Below, one piece after another: positions 5,084-5,190 of a stretch of 5,190 bases of DNA. The stretch comes from Acidobacteriota bacterium (GTDB lineage: Bacteria; Actinomycetota; Acidimicrobiia; Acidimicrobiales; UBA8190). A program made the translations under genes and the position numbers. The stretch spans positions 1-5,190 of the forward strand of contig JAGWNV010000200.1 in NCBI GenBank assembly GCA_028872975.1. The letters run 5' to 3'. Every line of letters starts with the position of its first letter. Position 1 is the first letter of the stretch. The notes beneath the pieces were generated by a model. It ran no database searches. It saw only the letters and a list, made by a program, of their open reading frames with translations, and was not told the DNA's origin.

Positions 5084-5110
5084 CCAAGGGAAGCCCTCTG
5101 GCGGGGATCC

Positions 5111-5190
5111 TCAGGGGCCGTCGAGGAGGCCGTCGCGACTGGCGCAGAGGAGGGCGGCCGCGCTCAAGGCCGCCGTCTCGGCACGCAGGA
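5111..5190 (-). CDS. rsmE: C-terminal end of probable 16S rRNA (uracil-1498-N3)-methyltransferase RsmE (truncated by window edge)
   Basis: Only the last 25 complete codons before a TGA stop at 5111-5113 lie in the window. They read LRAETAALSAAALLCASRDG and end in LLDGP. The L-R-A-E-T-A-A-L run matches the conserved C-terminal segment of RsmE (E. coli has ILRTETTAL), a SPOUT-fold enzyme that forms m3U1498 in 16S rRNA using S-adenosylmethionine; this segment lies by the C-terminal knot and cofactor site. Third positions are nearly all G or C, as in a real gene. The call rests on a short match and on the neighbourhood of other 16S rRNA maturation genes (ybeY, era), so it is probable rather than certain. 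Confidence 0.75.
   Translation of the reverse strand, partial: LRAETAALSAAALLCASRDGLLDGP

Larger units (their letters stand above)
4837..5110 (-). promoter_or_regulatory. Gene-free region between rsmE-like gene and bldD-like gene; probable promoter/operator region
   Basis: These 274 bp hold no convincing gene. The base composition is less GC-rich than the flanking genes. The one open frame reading toward the bldD-like gene (5087-4836, TTG start) has A or T at the third position in roughly a quarter of codons, unlike its neighbours. Three perfect short dyads lie here at 4954-4966, 5019-5032 and 5070-5083. A TTGCAA on the minus strand (4984-4989) could be a -35 element, but no good TAnnnT lies at the right distance; AAGACT is the nearest. 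TAGAAG (4861-4866) is a possible -10 without a clear -35. I infer that the bldD-like promoter lies here but cannot place it. No strong terminator follows the rsmE-like stop. Confidence 0.5.

Noticed and set aside
4836..5087. 83-codon minus-strand frame (TTG start) whose stop overlaps the bldD-like ATG as TGATG, a possible leader peptide
   Set aside because: The TGATG junction and an AGAGGG six bases before the TTG are suggestive. However, about a quarter of codons end in A or T, against almost none in the neighbours, Cys/Trp content is high, there is no recognisable motif, and the frame runs through all three dyads. Ribosome profiling could revive it.
1..5190. CRISPR array, tRNA or rRNA gene, insertion sequence
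   Set aside because: No regularly spaced repeats, cloverleaf, rRNA segments or transposase motifs were seen on either strand by eye; a covariance-model scan would confirm.

Overview
The window is about 5.2 kb of very GC-rich DNA. It holds one block of genes, all on the minus strand, so the DNA is read here from high coordinates to low. Third codon positions are nearly all G or C, GTG starts are common, and a BldD-family regulator is present. Together these point to an actinobacterium. The gene order and protein style fit a deep lineage such as Acidimicrobiia, but that placement is inference. No plus-strand gene, tRNA, rRNA, CRISPR array or insertion sequence was seen.

Layout in transcription order: (1) 5190-5111, the last codons of a gene that looks like rsmE (16S rRNA m3U1498 methyltransferase), cut by the window edge. 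(2) 5110-4837, a 274-bp gene-free region with lower GC and three short perfect inverted repeats, probably the promoter/operator region of the next gene. (3) 4836-4231, a BldD-like regulator whose C-terminal domain keeps the cyclic-di-GMP signature RxD-x8-RxxD. (4) 4230-4113, a 118-bp gap with a strong 9-bp-arm dyad. (5) 4112-3846, a small MerR/excisionase-type winged helix-turn-helix protein. (6) 3856-3503, a HIT-family nucleotide hydrolase. (7) 3439-2432, a PhoH-like ATPase. (8) 2442-1927, the endoribonuclease YbeY. (9) 1913-606, a CNNM/CBS/CorC-HlyC membrane protein. (10) 634-1, the GTPase Era, cut by the left window edge after its G4 motif.

From the small HTH gene to era the genes are packed with short overlaps: 11 nt, 11 nt and 29 nt, plus gaps of 63 nt and 13 nt. 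This suggests one operon with translational coupling. Its core (phoH-ybeY-corC-era, here with a HIT gene upstream) is a widespread bacterial cluster for ribosome maturation and RNA quality control. Era and YbeY act on 16S rRNA and the small subunit, PhoH is an ATPase linked to RNA metabolism, and rsmE just upstream modifies 16S rRNA.

The least routine part is the regulatory pair at the head of the cluster. A BldD homologue with an apparently intact c-di-GMP site and a small HTH protein sit directly upstream of the ribosome-maturation genes, and both gaps beside them carry perfect dyads. It is tempting to link second-messenger signalling to this housekeeping operon, but the sequence alone does not show it.
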